Source of the DNA: Manihot esculenta
Lineage: Eukaryota; Streptophyta; Magnoliopsida; Malpighiales; Euphorbiaceae
Assembly: GCF_001659605.2 (NCBI RefSeq)
Contig: NC_035164.2
Coordinates: forward strand, 18,012,000-18,075,999
DNA length: 64,000 bases
Reading direction: 5' to 3'
A program made the position numbers and the translations under genes. Positions 60,223 through 64,000 of the stretch are shown piece after piece. Every line of letters begins with the position of its first letter. Position 1 is the stretch's first letter. The notes beneath the pieces are model-generated. The model ran no database searches. It was not told the origin of the DNA and saw nothing but the letters and a program-made list of their open reading frames with translations.

Positions 60223-62591
60223 TGTAACGACCCGGAAACCGGTACCTCTCTGTAACGGCCCGAACCATCACTGGCACTAGGATCCAGATCGGCTTAAGGC
60301 CGCCGGGACCCGTAGCAAGCCAACTATACTCTCTGTGTACCTGATAAATCCCATACATGATACAAAACGACTCAACAATCCTGTAAAACTCTGTAGGCTT
60401 AACTGCTGCTACTCAGATATGTCAATCTGAAATGGCCCTCAGGGCCTATACCAGGGACTACTATCTGCTGTGAGTCAAGGGATTGAAACCCTTTTAATCT
60501 ATAACACATCCCATTGGTATCTCATCAAAGCCATACGTTAAGCCCAACTCACACATTTCTCATCAAGAAACGTAAAACAGGATGCATGTACAAAGGGATT
60601 AATCATACATCACACTATGGCAACGACACTAGAGAAAGCACAAGTCTATCCAGTAACTGATAGTACATATCGATACATTACATGACAACTAATCTTTTAA
60701 TTACATCATGTCCACTATGCTATTACAAACATACATTCATGCATAACTTTCCTCTGTACTCTTGCTGACTTTGACTTCCCATAGCTCTCTCAGAACCTGC
60801 AAAACTGGGGTTAAGGGAGTGGGATGAGCTCTAGAGCCCAGTGAGGAGGAACAATAAAAACAGTTCATTCATTACATGCTCTCATGAAATGCAGCACATC
60901 ACAAACATATCATCTCAAGGATGAATTTGTCACCAATGGCCCTCAACTACATGTGATAATCCAACTGTGCCAAGGAGACGATGTCATCACCTGGTCTACA
61001 CTTATCTCGCTGATATCATAACATGACTAACTGTGCCAAGGAGACGGGGTCTCACCGGGTCTACACTTAACTCTGATTTGACAGCCCAGCTGTCTCACTC
61101 ATAGTACCAGGAGCGACCTGGACTATCCAGGGGCGACCTGGTATGGCTATCTCAGGCCATAATGCTATATCTGCTCTCTGTCAAGGGCTAAGGATCATCC
61201 AACATTCATCCACAGGAACAACAACATATGCAATGCATCATATTCGTGAATTCTAATGCAACACAACCTAATACATAACATGGCAGTTTATGATGCATGG
61301 ATCATGCTAGAATCGTGTCATTTCTCAAAATAAAATATTCAGTTTAGTTCCACTCACCTCTGCTCTTCTGGCAGATAATGTATTGACTCTGAGATCTCTA
61401 ACTCTGATGACCTCCTCGAACTCTCGGGTCCAATCCTACACAAATGGACTCGAATGAGGTGTCACACATACTTTGACTAACTCTTAAACAAATCCCCATA
61501 CTCCCTTCTGAACCTCTAAAACCAATCACACAAAGCATGCAAAAGAAGGCTAGACAGAACACATTCGGCTGCAGGTTCGGCGGCCGAATGTCCTGAACAG
61601 AGCCGAAACTCAAGTACCTTCGGCGGCCGAACCCTTTCGGGGGCTACTTTCGGAGGCCGAATCCCCTAAACAGAGCCGAACCTCAAGGCACTCAGGGGTA
61701 AGCTGTGGCAGTCTAAGCCACCATGCAAGGGGTTCGGCGGCCGAATCCTTCTTCGGCTGCCGAACCTGAGTTCTTTAAGAACTCAGCGTCTTCCGCAACC
61801 TAGCTCCTCCATCTTTTCCTCCTCTCTAACCATGCATAACTCCAAACCTCAACTGACATATACTCAAGTATATGCTCCAAGGGGTCCAAAACTACCTATC
61901 AACCCCAACAATCAACACACATAACACATAATCATGCATAAAACATTAAAACATCACAACTAAACCTATAAACATAACTCTACCCTTACCCTCTTACAAA
62001 ACTATTAGAAATCATGAAAACAAGTATAAAGACTTCCCTTACCTCCTGAAATCAGAAGCTGGACAACCTGAACACCAAGCTATGCACCAACACCTCTTTT
62101 CCTTCACCAAAACACCAAAACTCTTCTTTTGTTTCAAAACGTTCTAAACACTTTACCACCCTCAACCCTGTGCATGAGTGATTAAAAGCTTATAGATGAG
62201 TCATGGGAGACGTGGCATAACCTCTGGGAAGATTTGGAGGTAACATCTGTCCCAAATCAATGACTAAGGAGTGCCCACACATTGGCTGGCCAACTCAGCC
62301 TCGGCTGCCGAAACTGCATGCAAAACCATGCAACGTTCGGGGGCCGAACATAACCTTCGGGGGCCGAACATTGGGCACTTTCGGCGGCCGAACTTAACCT
62401 TCGGGGGCCGAACATGACAGAAACTCCTTTGGCCAATTCTCCACAAAACTCAACTCGTTTTCTACCCTAAACCTTTAAATGACTTGAACATATGTTAGAA
62501 AACCTTCACTCTACCCTTCGAGAAATCTCTGACATCCCTGAATTTCACCGGATGGTAGAAATTCCGATGCCGGATTTAGCCGGGTATTACA
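60223..62591 (-). repeat. Element J 3' LTR with tandem terminus
   Basis: Plus-strand TGTAACGACCCGG at the outer end is followed after about 30 bp by a second terminus, TGTAACGGCCCGAACC. The inner end is CCGGGTATTACA at 62591. The segment between the two termini, read on minus, is GAGAGGTACCGGTTTCC, which resembles a changed PBS. Confidence 0.85.
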
Positions 62592-64000
62592 TTCTTCCCC
62601 CCTTATAAACATTCGTCCTCGAATGTTAAAAACAAACACAGATGCAAATAAGCAATTAAGGAAAGCCTACTACTTTCCGCTGCGAAGAGACACAGATATG
62701 ACTGGAGTTCAAACTCCCGGGTGATCTACATTTCCTGACTCTGCTGATTCTTAACTGCTGAATCTGTGTCTATACTCTACACTGATTGCTTCTCACTATT
62801 TCCCGTACCCAACTGACTTTGTTCTTTCATCTGCTTACTGACTTTTCTCTTTCTTTAGTCACACTATACTAGGTACACGAACCTTTACTTCTCTTTACTT
62901 AACCCGGTCAGAAGAGCCATACCTCTAAGGAAAAACTAGATACCTTGCATATTTATGCCGTGTTCTCTTAGAATCTACACCATTTAGTAGAGAATGGGCA
63001 TGCTTCTCTGTTTGTCTGAACTATTCTACACTTTTGCTGAGCACTCTGATCCTTGCCCGCCTTTCTTCTTCTTTCCTATACTGTTTTTTTTTTTTTTTTT
63101 TTTAACTCTCTTTCTAACTCTCAATATCTAGTTCCCAACTCTAAGATCTATCGTGGAGGATACACAGCTCCTACTCGCTGTCTCCACAGATCAGTACGCC
63201 TATATGGGAATATCCGTCCATGGTAGTGACTTTGTGCAACTGTTCACAGTTGTGACAACGTCTCTAGGTTTCCTCCTTCCGTTCTCACACCGACACTGAT
63301 ACATTCCAGGGTGTGTAGTACTAAGTCGGATAGAATCCTTCGCTACCAAGTTCACACTGCTCTACTATCTTCTCACTTAGGCAACTGCTTTTCTCGTTCT
63401 TACAACTTTTTCAACGTGAGAGGAAAAGGTGAAGATGAGTCTAGTCTCCATCCTCACTTCACGTCCAGACTCTATTGGTAATCCTGCTAGCTTATCTGGG
63501 ATACCACATATAACTCTCTTTTTCTCTTTCTGATTATGGATACTGAGACTGGTTCCCTGACCTGGCTCCTATGTCCTCACCCAAGAGCAAGAAAACCCCT
63601 GACTACCTTTCCTAAAGCGTTCATGAGCCTGTAGGGCTGCTAACAAACTTCTGGGTATGCTATACTGTCCCCTCAAAGGACTAACTCTGACCCATCCGAG
63701 CCTCTAAACTCTGAACTTTTCTACCTTGTCTTTGCAGACTTAGGTAGTACCTCGAGTAGCTAGCTAATCCGCCCTAGATTGACATCACTAGTCAACTCTA
63801 GAACCATAAGGTCAGCTGGATTGCATCCACTACTCTCACCATACGCAACAGACTCTGAACTGAACCGACAGACTGACTCTGCCACAGATGGATCACACTC
63901 GGGTCTACCACCCAAAGAAAACTCTCTAAGCCCAGAAGTTATCAAACCCTCCTCTATCTATGGCTCTCAAAACAACAAGGAAAGAAACATCAGGGTCCAC
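62592..64000 (-). pseudogene. Element J internal region, eroded pol
   Basis: PPT and hairpin CATTCG-AGGA-CGAATG lie at 62592-62625. The region near 62700 matches the end of pol, 63220-63290 matches the RT start (compare 22950-23010 in B), and 63760-63945 encodes a recognisable protease-flanking piece (ECDPSVAESVCRF, then LMVLEL). RNase H and integrase are absent; stops and shifts abound. A T run of more than 20 sits near 63086-63108. The window ends in the protease motif. Confidence 0.7.

Larger units (their letters stand above)
60223..64000 (-). mobile_element. Element J: Tekay-type deletion derivative, partial
   Basis: The 3' LTR (60223-62591) and about 1.4 kb of internal DNA are inside the window. 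The LTR has a tandem U5 end (60223-60252), a minisatellite at 60961-61070 and palindrome clusters at 61560-61765 and 62296-62420. Predicted TSD TCCAC (60218-60222). Internal DNA carries only decayed traces of the pol end, RT start and protease, so most of pol is deleted. Confidence 0.82.

Noticed and set aside
63086..63108. T run in element J as a transposon tail
   Set aside because: No TSD or retrotransposon 3' end is visible next to it; a simple homopolymer in eroded pol DNA is more likely.

Overview
This window is plant nuclear DNA, almost certainly from a eudicot; I could not identify the species. It contains no convincing host gene. From position 5351 to the end it is essentially all transposable elements, and most of it is a deeply nested stack of Ty3/gypsy LTR retrotransposons. 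The boundaries rest on TG...CA LTR ends, 5-bp target-site duplications (TSDs), primer-binding sites, polypurine tracts and recognisable gag/pol domains. Two lineages dominate. Tekay/Del-like chromoviruses have about 2.2-kb LTRs beginning TGTAATACCCGG, an initiator-Met-tRNA PBS and a C-terminal chromodomain-like tail. Athila-like elements have 1.4-1.75-kb LTRs beginning TGATAxAGC, a TGGCGCCGTTGCCGGGGA-type PBS and a gag starting MTRxxxK.

Layout. 1-5350 is AT-rich intergenic DNA with a LINE 3' fragment (821-1052, 20-bp TSD), a decayed gypsy LTR/PBS fragment (about 3160-4190) and low-complexity repeats. A MITE lies at 5351-5816. A solo Athila-type LTR on the minus strand runs 5866-28332 (TSD ATTAG) and is split by two Tekay elements. 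Element A (5916-16886, plus, TSD TCAAC) is defective: it carries a chimeric insertion at 10831-12014 and an amber stop. Element B (18057-27814, minus, TSD TCTTC) has a single open gag-pol frame.

From 28440 onward one Athila element, D (plus), is the host of everything else. It is interrupted by C (30262-39731, Athila-type, no integrase, itself hit by a 554-bp foldback element), E (39830-46758, Athila-type, no enzymes at all), G (47457-51307, small CRM/Reina-like deletion derivative) and a Tekay-type LTR, H-a (53187). H-a is interrupted by another LTR, H-b (55118), H-b by minus-strand element I (56812), and I by minus-strand element J (60223 to the window end). Nesting is therefore five levels deep at the right edge. 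The far ends of D, H-a, H-b, I and J lie outside the window.

The least explained signal is a set of short self-complementary 'words' repeated dozens of times, each element group using its own word: TTCGGCCGCCGAA in all Tekay LTRs and in Athila element C, CTGTTTGCCCAAACAG in E, and TGATTTGCCCAAATCA in D. The words sit at matching places (LTR U3 and the PR-RT linker, with weaker copies in gag) and are read in different frames in coding regions. They expand and contract as modules between the two LTRs of one element, and they are retained and amplified in E, which has lost every enzyme. That pattern points to a nucleic-acid-level role (regulatory site, RNA pairing or packaging, or replication slippage) rather than a peptide. 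Other unusual structures are two integrase-type insertions with inverted LTR-like ends (one chimeric, one near-perfect foldback), a conserved two-intron-like leader in the Tekay LTRs, and conserved hairpins with covarying stems near PPTs and in LTR leaders.
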